A stretch of 32,749 nucleotides of DNA, taken from NCBI GenBank assembly GCA_903911825.1, contig CAIWFB010000322.1:1-32749 (forward strand), in the 5' to 3' direction. Under the pieces are notes generated by a model. It was not told where the DNA came from and ran no database searches. It saw only the letters and a program-made list of their open reading frames with translations. The position numbers were made by a program, and so were the translations under genes. Shown piece after piece: positions 8,794 through 18,652 of the stretch. The DNA comes from an uncultured Verrucomicrobia subdivision 3 bacterium. Its GTDB lineage: Bacteria; Verrucomicrobiota; Verrucomicrobiia; Limisphaerales; UBA11358. Each line of letters starts with the position of its first letter. The stretch's first letter is position 1.

Positions 8794-10296
8794 GTGGCGC
8801 GCTCCGAACGGCAAATTTTCCCCGTGCAAAATGCTGCTGCTCGCCCGCCACGGGATTTATTTCTGCTGCTGGCGGTTGCCTATCTCGCCCTTCCCAACGT
8901 CATCTTTCTAGCGAGTTGGGTGCGTCCCATCATTGGCCTGCCCGCTGCGCTCGTAGTCTTGGGTGCCGTGGTTTGGTTGGCTTGGAGCACGAAGTTAGAG
9001 TCGCCGCGGCGTAGGTTGTCTTCGAAAATGTTTGGCGCAGTTTTGGCGGCGGCGTGCTTGTGGACGTTGGTTACCGGAGTGGGTGGTGTCTTTCCTCAAA
9101 GCAACGATTACTTCAAACACAATCTGCTGTTTCACGATCTGGCGACGATGAGTTGGCCGGTGAAATATTCGCTTGAAGGTGGACAAAGTTATCTCTGCTA
9201 CGCCATGGGCTACTACCTCGTCCCGACGTTGGGTGGCCAATGTTTCGGCGAATCCGCCGTGGCACCGCTGACTTTTCTGTGGACCTTTCTCGGCGTGGCA
9301 CTGGTGTTCTATTGGGCCGCGATATTGACGGCGGCCCCGGTTAAAACTTTGGCCGTGATCATCCTGTGTGCGGCGACGGGCGTGGCGTGGACCTTTTTTA
9401 AGAATCACGGAATCCCCGGTTTGTATCCGGTAGATGAATTGGGCGGAATCCTGATGAAGGACGGCTTGTATTTTGATTACAGCGATAGCTTCACGCGTTT
9501 CAACTATCAGCCGCAACATGCGCTCGTTGGCTGGCTGGGTGCGGCGGTGCTGTATGAAATGCTTTGGGCGCACCGACAACCGCGCGGCGTCATGTTTGTC
9601 TGGTCGTTGTGTTTGCTGTGGAGTCCGCTGACGTGCTTGGGGCTATTACTCGTGCCGTTGGCCGCATTGGTGCGGGTGTGCTGGCAAAATTACTTTGAGC
9701 CCATCAACCTGCTGGGTGGGTGTGTTGTGTTGATGGTTATGGGGATTTATTTTCAGGGGCATGCCGTTTTGCCAGACCAAGGATTTATCGGCAAATTTTC
9801 TGAAGGTTTGGGCTGGGTGGTTCGCTACGGACTATTCTTGGTGCTACATCTAACGCCATTACTCTTTTTGTGGTTGATCGAGCGAAAGGGAAAAATTCTC
9901 GGCGAATGGCGTCCGTTGCTGCTGGTCGCCACGGTGATTCTCGTGTTGCTACCACTGTTCAAAATCGGTTTTGCTAGCGACCTGCGTTTGCAAGCCAGTT
10001 CGGCGGCGTTGCTCTTTTTTGCGCTGGCGGTGGACCGAGTTTTGCAGAGTGAGAAATTCTCTCTAAAACGTCCAATATTTCTGTTGCTGGTAGCCACACT
10101 CTTGGTTGGAGCGATCTGTCCCGTGGTGCGTCCGGTCAAAAATCTTCTATTCAGCACCAATAATTACTCCTACGAAAGCATTGTCACCTACGTCGGCTGG
10201 CAACATTTGCCGGATATGCGCGATCCGGGGTTTGATGTCGCCGCCCAATATCTGGGCCGCCACGGCAGTCTCGCCGAGCGGATGTTGCTGCGGTAA
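8794..10296 (+). CDS. Polytopic membrane protein of unknown function
   Basis: 500 aa ORF, many hydrophobic segments; start may be non-ATG. Confidence 0.7.
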   Translation: MARSERQIFPVQNAAARPPRDLFLLLAVAYLALPNVIFLASWVRPIIGLPAALVVLGAVVWLAWSTKLESPRRRLSSKMFGAVLAAACLWTLVTGVGGVFPQSNDYFKHNLLFHDLATMSWPVKYSLEGGQSYLCYAMGYYLVPTLGGQCFGESAVAPLTFLWTFLGVALVFYWAAILTAAPVKTLAVIILCAATGVAWTFFKNHGIPGLYPVDELGGILMKDGLYFDYSDSFTRFNYQPQHALVGWLGAAVLYEMLWAHRQPRGVMFVWSLCLLWSPLTCLGLLLVPLAALVRVCWQNYFEPINLLGGCVVLMVMGIYFQGHAVLPDQGFIGKFSEGLGWVVRYGLFLVLHLTPLLFLWLIERKGKILGEWRPLLLVATVILVLLPLFKIGFASDLRLQASSAALLFFALAVDRVLQSEKFSLKRPIFLLLVATLLVGAICPVVRPVKNLLFSTNNYSYESIVTYVGWQHLPDMRDPGFDVAAQYLGRHGSLAERMLLR

Positions 10297-10308
10297 GTTG
10301 CGTTCCTA

Positions 10309-10983
10309 ATGAGAAAAATCTGGTTCATCACCGGCACCGATACGGGCGCAGGTAAAACCGTTTTGACAGCGCTGCTGACGCAATTTTTGCGTGAGCGTGG
10401 CATCAACGTCGGCGCACTGAAGCCGCTCTGCTCGGGTGGGCGAGATGATGCCGAAGCGTTGCACGCTGCGCTGGATGGCGCTCTCACGCTGGATGAAATC
10501 AACCCGTGGTATTTTCGTGCGCCCATTGCTCCAGTGCTGGCGGCACGGCGCGAACGTAAAAAAATCCGGCTGGCCGAAGTGCTGGCCCACGTGCGTTTTT
10601 TTCAGCCGCGCTTTGAACGGCTCTTAGTGGAAGGCGCAGGTGGATTGTTGAGTCCGTTGGGCGAAGGTTTTGACTCACGCGATTTGCTGATCGCGTTGCG
10701 GGCAGAGCCGATCATCGTGGCACAAAATCGGCTAGGTGTGGTGAATCATCTGCGGCTCACGTTGGCGGCCTTGCCGAAATCTTTGCGCGGTAAAACCAAG
10801 GTGGTTTTAATGTCGCCGCCCAAACCGGATGCCGCGAGTAAGGCGAACGCCCGGCTTTTGGCAGAATATTTTCCGGCAGAAAAAATTTGCACGTTACCGT
10901 GGTTGGGGGAGAGTTTTTCCAGCACCGAAGCCATTCGCAAGCCAGCTGTTCGTCGGACGCTTGCAGCGCTGGCGGCGGTTTAG
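10309..10983 (+). CDS. bioD: Dethiobiotin synthase
   Basis: WFITGTDTGAGKTVLTALL P-loop, KPLCSGGRDDAEAL, VEGAGGLLSPL. Confidence 0.93.
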   Translation: MRKIWFITGTDTGAGKTVLTALLTQFLRERGINVGALKPLCSGGRDDAEALHAALDGALTLDEINPWYFRAPIAPVLAARRERKKIRLAEVLAHVRFFQPRFERLLVEGAGGLLSPLGEGFDSRDLLIALRAEPIIVAQNRLGVVNHLRLTLAALPKSLRGKTKVVLMSPPKPDAASKANARLLAEYFPAEKICTLPWLGESFSSTEAIRKPAVRRTLAALAAV

Positions 10984-12944
10984 TTTTTCACGGGCGCATT
11001 CGTGGCAATGAAAGATTCCCGCCATGGCCGCTGTTTTTTGTAGAGTTCCAGCCGTTCGCTGATCTGGCTGGTGTTTTTCATCTGATTAGCGGTGGCGAGG
11101 TCAAGCGCGTTTTGCGCGCAGACCACGGCGTTGGTGAAATCGCCGGTATTGGAAAGCGCCATTCCCAAAATATCAAAAACCATCGGCTGGACGCGGCCCG
11201 AAAGTTCGTTGGCTTTGATCGCGAGCACCAAACCGGTCTGACCGTCGCGCGTGGCGTCGTTGCGATTGGCGGCAAGGTGGCGGGCAATGCTGGCGAGCGT
11301 TTGGTAGTTGTCAGGTTCCAGTTGCAGCGCGAGGCGAAATGATTGGATGCCCTCGGCATCGCGGCCCAATTTGAAAAGGGTTTTTCCGGTTTCCAAATAC
11401 GGCCCGGACAGCTTGGGATTCAGGCGCATGGCTTCGGCGAATGCGGCCAAGGCTTCGTCAAATTTACCGAGCGCCGCGAGTTCCATGCCGATCGCGTTTT
11501 GCAGGATGGCGTCGCCGGGGCGCAGGCGCAGTGCTTCGCGATATTCGACGAGCGATTCCGCATGGCGCCCGAGTTTGTCGAGGATGTTGCCGAGGTTGTT
11601 GTGGATTTGGTGGCGTCCGCTTTCCAGCTTCGCGGCTTGCTGATAAATATCGAGCGCTTCGTCGAAGCGACCTTGCACATCCAGCGCTACGCCAAGATTC
11701 ACCAGCGCGATGTCGTTGTCTTTCGTAACGGCGATCGCCCGGCGAAACAGCGTTTCGCTATCACGCCAATAGTGAAGTTGAAATTCTGTGGCGATGATGC
11801 AACCCAGCGCAACCACCGCTGCGAAGCCGAGGCTAATGAATTTCGGAGTTTGAATTCTAGCCGCGAAATCCGCCGCCAGAAAAACCAGCGCGAAGAAAAA
11901 TCCGATGGACGGAATGTAAGTGTAGCGGTCAGCCATTGCCTGCCCGCCGACTTGCACGAGGCCGATGACGGGCACGAGCGTGCCGAGAAACCAGAGCCAG
12001 CCGACCAGCATATAAGGTTTATCCTGTCGCCAACGCCACGCGATGACGGTGATCAAAATCAGAACCGCGACGGCGGCCAAAACGTGCAGCGGAGCCAGCT
12101 TGGCGTGCATGGGGTAGATGGCGCAAAGATCGGTGGGGAGAAAGAATTTCTCCAAGTAGGTAACGACGGCGACGGGCGCGTTTTGCAGCCGGTAACTCAA
12201 GGAAACTTTCGCCAATGAAACCACGGCTTCACCTTGCTTCTGCGCGAGAAAAGTCAGGATGCACGAGCCGATTGTGAGGGCAAAGAATGGAAGTTTTTCG
12301 ACAACTAACTTCCCCCAACCCTGAACCCTGAACTCTAAACCTTGAACTCGCCTAAACGGCCACACATCCAGCAACAACAGCACGCACGGCAGCGTGACGA
12401 GCATTGGTTTTGCCATCAGTCCCAGCGCGAAGCACAGCAGTGCCAGCCAGAAATGGCGTTGGGATTTTTCCTGCACGAAGCGGGTGTAATGTAGCAGTGT
12501 CAGCAGGGCGAAGAACGTGCTCAAAACATCTTTGCGTTCGGAAATCCAAGCGACAGATTCGACGTGCAGCGGATGCCACGCGAACAGCGCCGCGACGAGG
12601 GCACTGGGCCAAAGCCGGGCTGTCCAGCGCCACAGCAAGGTGAAAAGCAGGGCGACATTGGCGGCATGAAGCAGCACGCTCATGAAGTGGTGGGCACCGG
12701 CGTTCGGGCCGAAGAGCGAGCAATCAATCATGTGCGAAATCCACGCGAGCGGATGCCAGTTGCCGGCGTGGAAGGCGGTGAATGCCCAGTGGATATTCGC
12801 GGCGGTCAGCCCGCCTTTGACGAAGGCGTTTTCAGTGACATAATCCGTGTCGTCGTAGTTCACGAAGCTGTATTGCCCGACGGGTAGGAACACCACGAGC
12901 GTGATGAAGGCGAGGAGCAGGGCAAAGAGACGCGGACGCGACAT
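10980..12944 (-). CDS. TPR-containing TMTC-like membrane protein
   Basis: N-terminal multi-TM region (NYDDTDYVTENAFVKGGLTAANIHWAFTAFHAGNWHPLAWISHMIDC; WHPLHVESVAWISERKDVLS) followed by TPR repeats. Confidence 0.85.
   Translation of the reverse strand: MSRPRLFALLLAFITLVVFLPVGQYSFVNYDDTDYVTENAFVKGGLTAANIHWAFTAFHAGNWHPLAWISHMIDCSLFGPNAGAHHFMSVLLHAANVALLFTLLWRWTARLWPSALVAALFAWHPLHVESVAWISERKDVLSTFFALLTLLHYTRFVQEKSQRHFWLALLCFALGLMAKPMLVTLPCVLLLLDVWPFRRVQGLEFRVQGWGKLVVEKLPFFALTIGSCILTFLAQKQGEAVVSLAKVSLSYRLQNAPVAVVTYLEKFFLPTDLCAIYPMHAKLAPLHVLAAVAVLILITVIAWRWRQDKPYMLVGWLWFLGTLVPVIGLVQVGGQAMADRYTYIPSIGFFFALVFLAADFAARIQTPKFISLGFAAVVALGCIIATEFQLHYWRDSETLFRRAIAVTKDNDIALVNLGVALDVQGRFDEALDIYQQAAKLESGRHQIHNNLGNILDKLGRHAESLVEYREALRLRPGDAILQNAIGMELAALGKFDEALAAFAEAMRLNPKLSGPYLETGKTLFKLGRDAEGIQSFRLALQLEPDNYQTLASIARHLAANRNDATRDGQTGLVLAIKANELSGRVQPMVFDILGMALSNTGDFTNAVVCAQNALDLATANQMKNTSQISERLELYKKQRPWRESFIATNAPVKN
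12313..12347 (-). repeat. Degenerate heptamer tandem repeat (GTTCAGG)n inside the TPR-protein CDS
   Basis: Minus strand: GTTCAAG GTTTAGA GTTCAGG GTTCAGG GTTGGGG; encodes the RRVQGLEFRVQGWGK segment. Confidence 0.7.
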
Positions 12945-13110
12945 GGCGTTCTTTTAAGCGATTTTGGTGGCGCGGCAAAGCGGATTCATTTTTTGCGCAA
13001 ATTGTTTTTGCAATTTCAGCGGCGCGGATTGATAATTTGCCCCGACGGACGAAAGCTCGGAGTTCCGTTACTTGGCCTAAACCGGGTCCTCACCACCAAG
13101 TTTAGATTTT

Positions 13111-13836
13111 ATGAGCGGGTTACCTTTTACACTCATCGGAGCGGCTGCTAATCAGTCTGAACTCCTCGATATCTGGGATCGCGCGACGGTGGAGGCGAAA
13201 GCCATCATTGCCGTGCTGTTCATCTTTTCCATCGCCGCATGGTTCGTGATGATGTCCAAAGTCGTCCAGATGCGGAAGGCGCGGAAGCTGAACCATTTCT
13301 TCGGCGAAGAATTCACTGCTCAAAAAAGTGTGCTCGAGATGTTCGACCGCAAGCTCCATGTGGAAGGTTGCCCGCTTTACGCCGTCTATCAGATGGGTTG
13401 CACGCAACTCGACGCGCGCTTGCGCGGGCCGAGCGGCGAACGCGCCAAGCAGGAGATCAGTCTCAAGAACATGGAGCACATCAAGCGCGCGATTGAAAAT
13501 GTCGTTGCTAAGGAATCGCTCAAGCTAGAATCCGGCCTCATCATTCTGGCCATCGCGGTCAGCGGGGCGCCGTTTCTTGGGTTGCTGGGCACGGTCTGGG
13601 GCGTGATGAGCACGTTTGCCGGCATTGCCAAGGCGGGCACCGCGACCATGGCGGTAATGGCGCCGGGTGTTTCTGCGGCCTTGCTAACGACCGTCGCCGG
13701 GTTGCTCGTGGCGATTCCCTCGATGTTTGGCTACAACTGGCTGGTTCACAATCTGCGCGCGTTCACGGTTGAACTGGACAATTACGCGCAAGAACTCGTT
13801 TCTAAAATGGAAACGGAATTCTTGAAGGACGAATAA
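13111..13836 (+). CDS. tolQ: TolQ/ExbB family proton channel protein
   Basis: MotA/TolQ/ExbB pattern: APFLGLLGTVWGVMSTFAGIAKAGTATMAVMAPGVSAALLTTVAGLLVAIPSMFGYNW; start of tol-pal cluster. Confidence 0.9.
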   Translation: MSGLPFTLIGAAANQSELLDIWDRATVEAKAIIAVLFIFSIAAWFVMMSKVVQMRKARKLNHFFGEEFTAQKSVLEMFDRKLHVEGCPLYAVYQMGCTQLDARLRGPSGERAKQEISLKNMEHIKRAIENVVAKESLKLESGLIILAIAVSGAPFLGLLGTVWGVMSTFAGIAKAGTATMAVMAPGVSAALLTTVAGLLVAIPSMFGYNWLVHNLRAFTVELDNYAQELVSKMETEFLKDE

Positions 13837-13845
13837 TTTCCTGCC

Positions 13846-14262
13846 ATGAGACGCTTTTCCCAACGCAGTCATCTCGTGACGTTGAGTGACATCAACATCA
13901 CGCCGTTGCTGGATTTGGCGTTTGTGTTGCTGATCATTTTCGTCATCACCACGCCGCTGTTGGAGCAGAGTATTGATTTGAAGCTGCCGCGCGGTGGTCG
14001 ACCGGAAACGCCGTTGATCAAATCGGATATTCGCACCGTCGAAGTGTCCGGCACGGGATATTACGCGCTGGATAAAAGGCGGATGCAACTCGCGCCGATG
14101 ATCGTGCAATTGGCGAATGAATTTCGCGCCAACAAAAATCTCGTGGTGTATATTCGCGCGGATAAAGATTGCCGCTACGACCTCGTGGCGCAGGTGATTG
14201 ATGGCTGCCAGAAATACGGCATCACCCGTTATTCGCTGCGCACAGATCCATCGCCCAAATAA
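13846..14262 (+). CDS. tolR: TolR/ExbD family protein
   Basis: LSDINITPLLDLAFVLLIIFVITTPLLEQSIDLKLP. Confidence 0.9.
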   Translation: MRRFSQRSHLVTLSDINITPLLDLAFVLLIIFVITTPLLEQSIDLKLPRGGRPETPLIKSDIRTVEVSGTGYYALDKRRMQLAPMIVQLANEFRANKNLVVYIRADKDCRYDLVAQVIDGCQKYGITRYSLRTDPSPK

Positions 14263-14264
14263 CC

Positions 14265-15164
14265 ATGACCCGACTGCAAAAAAAATGTCTCATTGCCACC
14301 GCAGGTTCGCACCTGCTGGTGATTGTGGCGTTGTTTTGCTCCGGCTTCATTCGCTCCACGCCCAAACCGGATGACACAAAAACATCTACTGTTATTCCGG
14401 CTATACTTATTGATGAGGCAATGAGCTCTGGTTCCCAAGCTCCCGAGCCGCCGAAACAGCAGCCCATTGTCAAACCACCGGAGCCGGTCACGCCGCCCGA
14501 GCCGCAACCCAAGCTGGAAGTGAAGCAACCGGAGCCTAAACCGGAGCCAAAACCTGAACCCAAGCCCGAGCCCAAACCGGAGCCGGTGAAAGAACCGGAG
14601 AAGTTGGACCCCGACGCTTTGAAGCCGGTAGTGAAAGTTGAAAAGAAACCCACACCGAAGCAGCATGAAATCAAAGTGGAGTTGAAGCCGGTGGTTCGCA
14701 AAACGCCCAAAGCGACTCCCGACAACAGCGAGGCCGAAGCCCAAGCTGAAGCGAAGGCCCAACAAAAAGCCCGCGATGCCAAACTGCGGGCCATTGCCAA
14801 TGCGGCCAGAAGTATTCGCGATAATTCGTCCTCTTCCACTTCAGTCGAGATGCCGGGGCCGGGCAGTGTTTCATACGCGAATTACGCTTCGGCCATCAAA
14901 AGTATTTACGACAACGCTTGGAAATCGCCGGACGACATGTCGGATGCGGATGTCAACGTTCGTGTCAGTGTTGTCATCAGCCGCGATGGGCGCGTGATTT
15001 CGGCGCGGATTTTGGGTCGCTCGGGCGATGCTCGCGTGGATGCCAGCGTGCAACGTGCGCTGGATCGCGTGGACAGCGTGCCGCCTTTTCCCGAAGGTGC
15101 CAAAGAACGGGAACGCACTTTTATCATCAACTTTAACCCTCAAGCTCGACGGATGACCGGATGA
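14265..15164 (+). CDS. tolA: TolA/TonB-like energy transducer with Pro-Glu-Lys linker
   Basis: N-terminal TM, (KPEP)n linker, C-terminal TonB-type domain (VSVVISRDGRVISARILGRSGDARVDASVQRALDRV); between tolR and tolB. Confidence 0.83.
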   Translation: MTRLQKKCLIATAGSHLLVIVALFCSGFIRSTPKPDDTKTSTVIPAILIDEAMSSGSQAPEPPKQQPIVKPPEPVTPPEPQPKLEVKQPEPKPEPKPEPKPEPKPEPVKEPEKLDPDALKPVVKVEKKPTPKQHEIKVELKPVVRKTPKATPDNSEAEAQAEAKAQQKARDAKLRAIANAARSIRDNSSSSTSVEMPGPGSVSYANYASAIKSIYDNAWKSPDDMSDADVNVRVSVVISRDGRVISARILGRSGDARVDASVQRALDRVDSVPPFPEGAKERERTFIINFNPQARRMTG

Positions 15165-16360
15165 AAATCAAACTATTCTCCTCAATCAAACTAGCCCTGC
15201 CAATTGTCTTGGCGGTGCTCACCTTGAACTTGGCTCGCGCGCAAAGTGATTCGGGCGAAATCAAAATCACGCGCTCGGTGGACACCTTTGGCCAGAAGCC
15301 GATTCCCGTTTCACTCACTGGCTTCACGGGCGAGGCGGCGGAGGTGTTGCGGTTCGACCTCTATGTCCAAGGCTTCAGCTTTGTGTCAGCTGATGCGGCG
15401 CAATATCTCATCAGCGGGAGCGATTCCGGCGCGGTCGTCGGCAACGTCACGGATAAATTCGCCAAGAAAGTCGTGCTCTCGCGCAGCTACAACGGCGCGA
15501 GCCTGCGGCGTCAGGCGCACGCGTTTGCGGATGACATCGTCTTCGCCATCACGGGCAAGAAAGGCATTGGCCAGTCCAAGATCGCGTTCAAATCGCAAGG
15601 TGCGAATGGCAGCGGCAAAGGTGAAATCTATGTTGCCGATTTCGATGGCAATGCCGCGCAATCCGTGACGAGCGATGCCGCCATCGTGGCCAAACCCGCT
15701 TGGGCTACCGGCAAAATGGCGGTTTATTACACCTCCTACGCGCGCGGCAATCCGGACATTTTCTACCACAGCCTCTCCAGCGGACAGCGCAAGGTCATTG
15801 CCGGCTATTCCGGTTTGAACACCAGCGCCTCCGTTTCGCCGGACGGTTCCAAGATTGCGATGGTTTTGAGCAAGTCCGGCAGCCCGAACATATGGGTTTG
15901 CAACGCCGATGGCTCGAACCTCAAGCGCATCACGACGGGCTTGGAGGATTCCTCGCCCACGTGGTCGCCGAATGGAGATTGGATCTGTTTTGCTACGAAA
16001 GTTGCCGAGCGTCGCCGTTTGGCAAAAGTTTCCGCCAGTGGCGGCAAGATTCAGGTGCTTAGCACGTCCGGCGTTTCTAGTCCCACGGAACCCGATTGGT
16101 CGCCGGACGGCAAGTGGATCGCCTTCACACGGCAGGCGGGTGATTTCGACATCTGCGTGATGGCTGCGGACGGCAGCGTGCCTCCGGTCGTGCTGGTGGC
16201 GGGGCAGAATCCCTCGTGGGCGCCGAACTCGCGGACATTGGTGTTCAATCACGCGATTGGGCATCGTCAAGTCTTATCTGTGCTTGACGTATTCACCAAA
16301 CAATACAAGGATTGTGCCCGAGCGAACGGAAGTAATTCCCAGCCTGCTTGGGCGAAATGA
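15161..16360 (+). CDS. tolB: TolB translocation protein (beta-propeller)
   Basis: WD40-like PD40 repeats (SPDGSKIAMVLSKSGSPNIWVCNADGSNLKRIT, SPTWSPNGDWICF, DWSPDGKWIAFT); ATGA overlap with tolA. Confidence 0.9.
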   Translation: MKIKLFSSIKLALPIVLAVLTLNLARAQSDSGEIKITRSVDTFGQKPIPVSLTGFTGEAAEVLRFDLYVQGFSFVSADAAQYLISGSDSGAVVGNVTDKFAKKVVLSRSYNGASLRRQAHAFADDIVFAITGKKGIGQSKIAFKSQGANGSGKGEIYVADFDGNAAQSVTSDAAIVAKPAWATGKMAVYYTSYARGNPDIFYHSLSSGQRKVIAGYSGLNTSASVSPDGSKIAMVLSKSGSPNIWVCNADGSNLKRITTGLEDSSPTWSPNGDWICFATKVAERRRLAKVSASGGKIQVLSTSGVSSPTEPDWSPDGKWIAFTRQAGDFDICVMAADGSVPPVVLVAGQNPSWAPNSRTLVFNHAIGHRQVLSVLDVFTKQYKDCARANGSNSQPAWAK

Positions 16361-16423
16361 GTTTTTGATTTCGTAACTAACTTTTAACCGTATTTTAACC
16401 GCAATTTTTAACAAACTATAATT

Positions 16424-17041
16424 ATGAAAATGAATAAATGGATTTTGCCCTTGGCCATCGCGCTTGTCGCGACCGTGGCCGTGACGGGTTGCAAAAAAGG
16501 ACCAACGAAAATCACTGGTTTGCCCGGCCAACGCCCAGCGCAAGTGGGTGGTGACAACCCTACTGGTCCATTGCCGCCTGGTAACTCAATTGAGCCCGGC
16601 CCTGGCTCTAGTAGCGGACCGGTTACGTCTGGTCCTGGCAATTTGGCCACAGCTGACATTGACTTGGACAAATACGACCAAGACCGTAAGGCGTTCGCAG
16701 CTTATACGGTTCACTTCGCTTTCGATAGCTCCGTTGTGAAGAGTTCAGATGAGGCCAACATTTCCGCCGTGGCTGCTGCCCTCGCGGGTGACGCCAGCGC
16801 CAAGTTGCTCATCGAAGGTCATTGCGACGAACGCGGCACGGAAGAATACAACCGCGCCCTCGGTGAACGCCGCGCTTTGGCGCTCCGTGAAGCTCTCCAG
16901 AAACAAGGTTTGGATTCCATGCGCGTCAAAACCATCAGCTACGGCAAAGACAAACCTGCCGTGGAAGGTCACGATGAAGCGGCTTACGGCAAAAACCGCC
17001 GTGGCGAATTCATCTTGCTCCATCCGAAAGCCGGCGCTTAA
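16424..17041 (+). CDS. pal: Peptidoglycan-associated lipoprotein, OmpA domain
   Basis: Lipobox VAVTGCKK; VHFAFDSSVVKSSDEANI...LLIEGHCDERGTEEYNRALGERRA. Confidence 0.93.
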   Translation: MKMNKWILPLAIALVATVAVTGCKKGPTKITGLPGQRPAQVGGDNPTGPLPPGNSIEPGPGSSSGPVTSGPGNLATADIDLDKYDQDRKAFAAYTVHFAFDSSVVKSSDEANISAVAAALAGDASAKLLIEGHCDERGTEEYNRALGERRALALREALQKQGLDSMRVKTISYGKDKPAVEGHDEAAYGKNRRGEFILLHPKAGA

Positions 17042-17061
17042 TCCTCTGGGTTTAAATTTCG

Positions 17062-17092
17062 AGAGCCGCGTGTTCGCACGCGGCTCTTTTTT
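17062..17092 (+). terminator. Rho-independent terminator after pal
   Basis: AGAGCCGCGTG-TTCG-CACGCGGCTCT followed by a T tract; 11-bp perfect stem, UUCG loop. Confidence 0.92.
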
Positions 17093-17205
17093 ATGGCCTG
17101 AACGCGGCTGCGACTGGTTGGCGACACCGCCGCACTCCACTGCTTGCTTTGCGACTTTACTAAAACGCGATACAAGCGTAGCTTCGTGGCAGAAAGATAA
17201 CATTT

Positions 17206-17463
17206 ATGAATACCATTTTTGCATGGGCTCCCGGTGGAATGCAGGTCATTTTGATTTTGGCGATTGTCTTGATCATGTTTGGCGCTAAGAAAATCCCTGA
17301 ATTGGCCAAAGGTCTGGGCAAAGGCATCAATGAGTTCAAGAAAGCCACGCGCGAAGTGACGGACGAAATCCAGAATTCTGACACGGCCACGACGGCTCCC
17401 AAAACTCCGCCCGCAAACACTACCGCTCAAACGCAGACGCCGCCGGAAACGAAGGTTGTCTGA
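17206..17463 (+). CDS. tatA: Sec-independent translocase TatA/E family
   Basis: [39 protein letters not shown]. Confidence 0.93.
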   Translation: MNTIFAWAPGGMQVILILAIVLIMFGAKKIPELAKGLGKGINEFKKATREVTDEIQNSDTATTAPKTPPANTTAQTQTPPETKVV

Positions 17464-17491
17464 CCGCTGATTTTTTCAGCCGCAGTTTTTC

Positions 17492-18580
17492 ATGGCCGAT
17501 TTTTCTTCAGAGCCGTCCGATGACGACGACGGCGGTGGTCCCGTAAAATCTTTTCTCGAACACCTCGAAGATTTTCGCTGGCTGCTGGTTAAAATCAGTA
17601 TTTCGCTAGGCTTGGCGATGCTGATTTGTCTGATTGGTGCCAACTACGTCATGGCCGTCATCAAGTGGCCACTCTCGCGTGCCACGGTCAGTTATCCCGG
17701 CACCAACCAAATTGTCACCGTCAGTTTTGGCGCGAATCGTCTGGGGCATTTCACGCTTTCGGCGGAACAGGAAAAAACTTTGAACCTCGGCACGAATCGC
17801 TTCGTGGCGATCGCGGTCGAACCACTCACGCTCGGCACCAATCAAGTCTTAGGCTGGCACGTTGACCCGAACACCAAAACGGCCGACGAAGCGCAGCAGA
17901 TGCAGGTGGAACTAGTGAATCTCGGTCCGGCTGGCGGTTTCTTCGTCGCGATTCAAGTCGCTTTTTACGGGGGGATTTTGCTGGCAGCGCCGTTCCTGCT
18001 CTACTTTGTCGCCTCTTTCGTTTTTCCAGCCTTGCGAATGCACGAGCAAAAATATGTTTTGCGCGGCCTGATCATTGGCTTGGGACTTTTTATCGCGGGT
18101 GTTTCTTTCTGTTATTTTGCGCTGATGCCGGTGGCGCTATCGGCCTCGCAGATGTATTCAAACTGGCTCGGTTTGGGTGCGTCGCAGTGGCGGGCGGAGG
18201 AATACATCAGCTTCGTTTGCAAATTCATGTTGGGCATGGGGCTAGGCTTTGAGATGCCGGTCTTGATCCTGACCCTAGTTAAAATCGGCGTGTTGAGCTA
18301 TTCCACGCTGGCCAAAGCGCGGCGCTACATGATCGTTATCAACATGGTTTTGGGTGCGGTGCTGACGACCCCGGAGGTGGTGACCCAAGTGCTCATGTTC
18401 ATCCCGTTGCAATTTCTTTATGAAGTCAGCGTTTGGATTGCGTGGTATTGGGATCAACCAGATCGTGCTAAGGCACGACGTCAAGTGTTGCTAGTCATCG
18501 CCCTGTTACTGCTACTCACGGTGCTTTTATGGCAAGGCTATAAATTTGCCCAGCCTTGGCTGCGGCAATACTTTCACTAA
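17492..18580 (+). CDS. tatC: Sec-independent translocase TatC with enlarged first periplasmic loop
   Basis: SFLEHLEDFRWLLVKISISLGLAMLI...; C-terminal TatC segments VSFCYFALMPVAL, MLGMGLGFEMPVLILTLVKIGVLS, TTPEVVTQVLMFIPLQFLYEVSVWIAW. Confidence 0.93.
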   Translation: MADFSSEPSDDDDGGGPVKSFLEHLEDFRWLLVKISISLGLAMLICLIGANYVMAVIKWPLSRATVSYPGTNQIVTVSFGANRLGHFTLSAEQEKTLNLGTNRFVAIAVEPLTLGTNQVLGWHVDPNTKTADEAQQMQVELVNLGPAGGFFVAIQVAFYGGILLAAPFLLYFVASFVFPALRMHEQKYVLRGLIIGLGLFIAGVSFCYFALMPVALSASQMYSNWLGLGASQWRAEEYISFVCKFMLGMGLGFEMPVLILTLVKIGVLSYSTLAKARRYMIVINMVLGAVLTTPEVVTQVLMFIPLQFLYEVSVWIAWYWDQPDRAKARRQVLLVIALLLLLTVLLWQGYKFAQPWLRQYFH

Positions 18581-18652
18581 ATCGGCCGTCTGAAAACACG
18601 CTTTACAAGCCGGGGATTCGGCGTAAATTCCAGAAACTAAATAGAACACCGT

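Noticed and set aside
10980-10983. Overlap of bioD and TPR gene stops (TTAG)
   Set aside because: Common convergent stop overlap; no special significance.
14500-14620. Repeat tract (CCNGAGCCNAAA)n
   Set aside because: Simply encodes the KPEP linker of TolA/TonB proteins.
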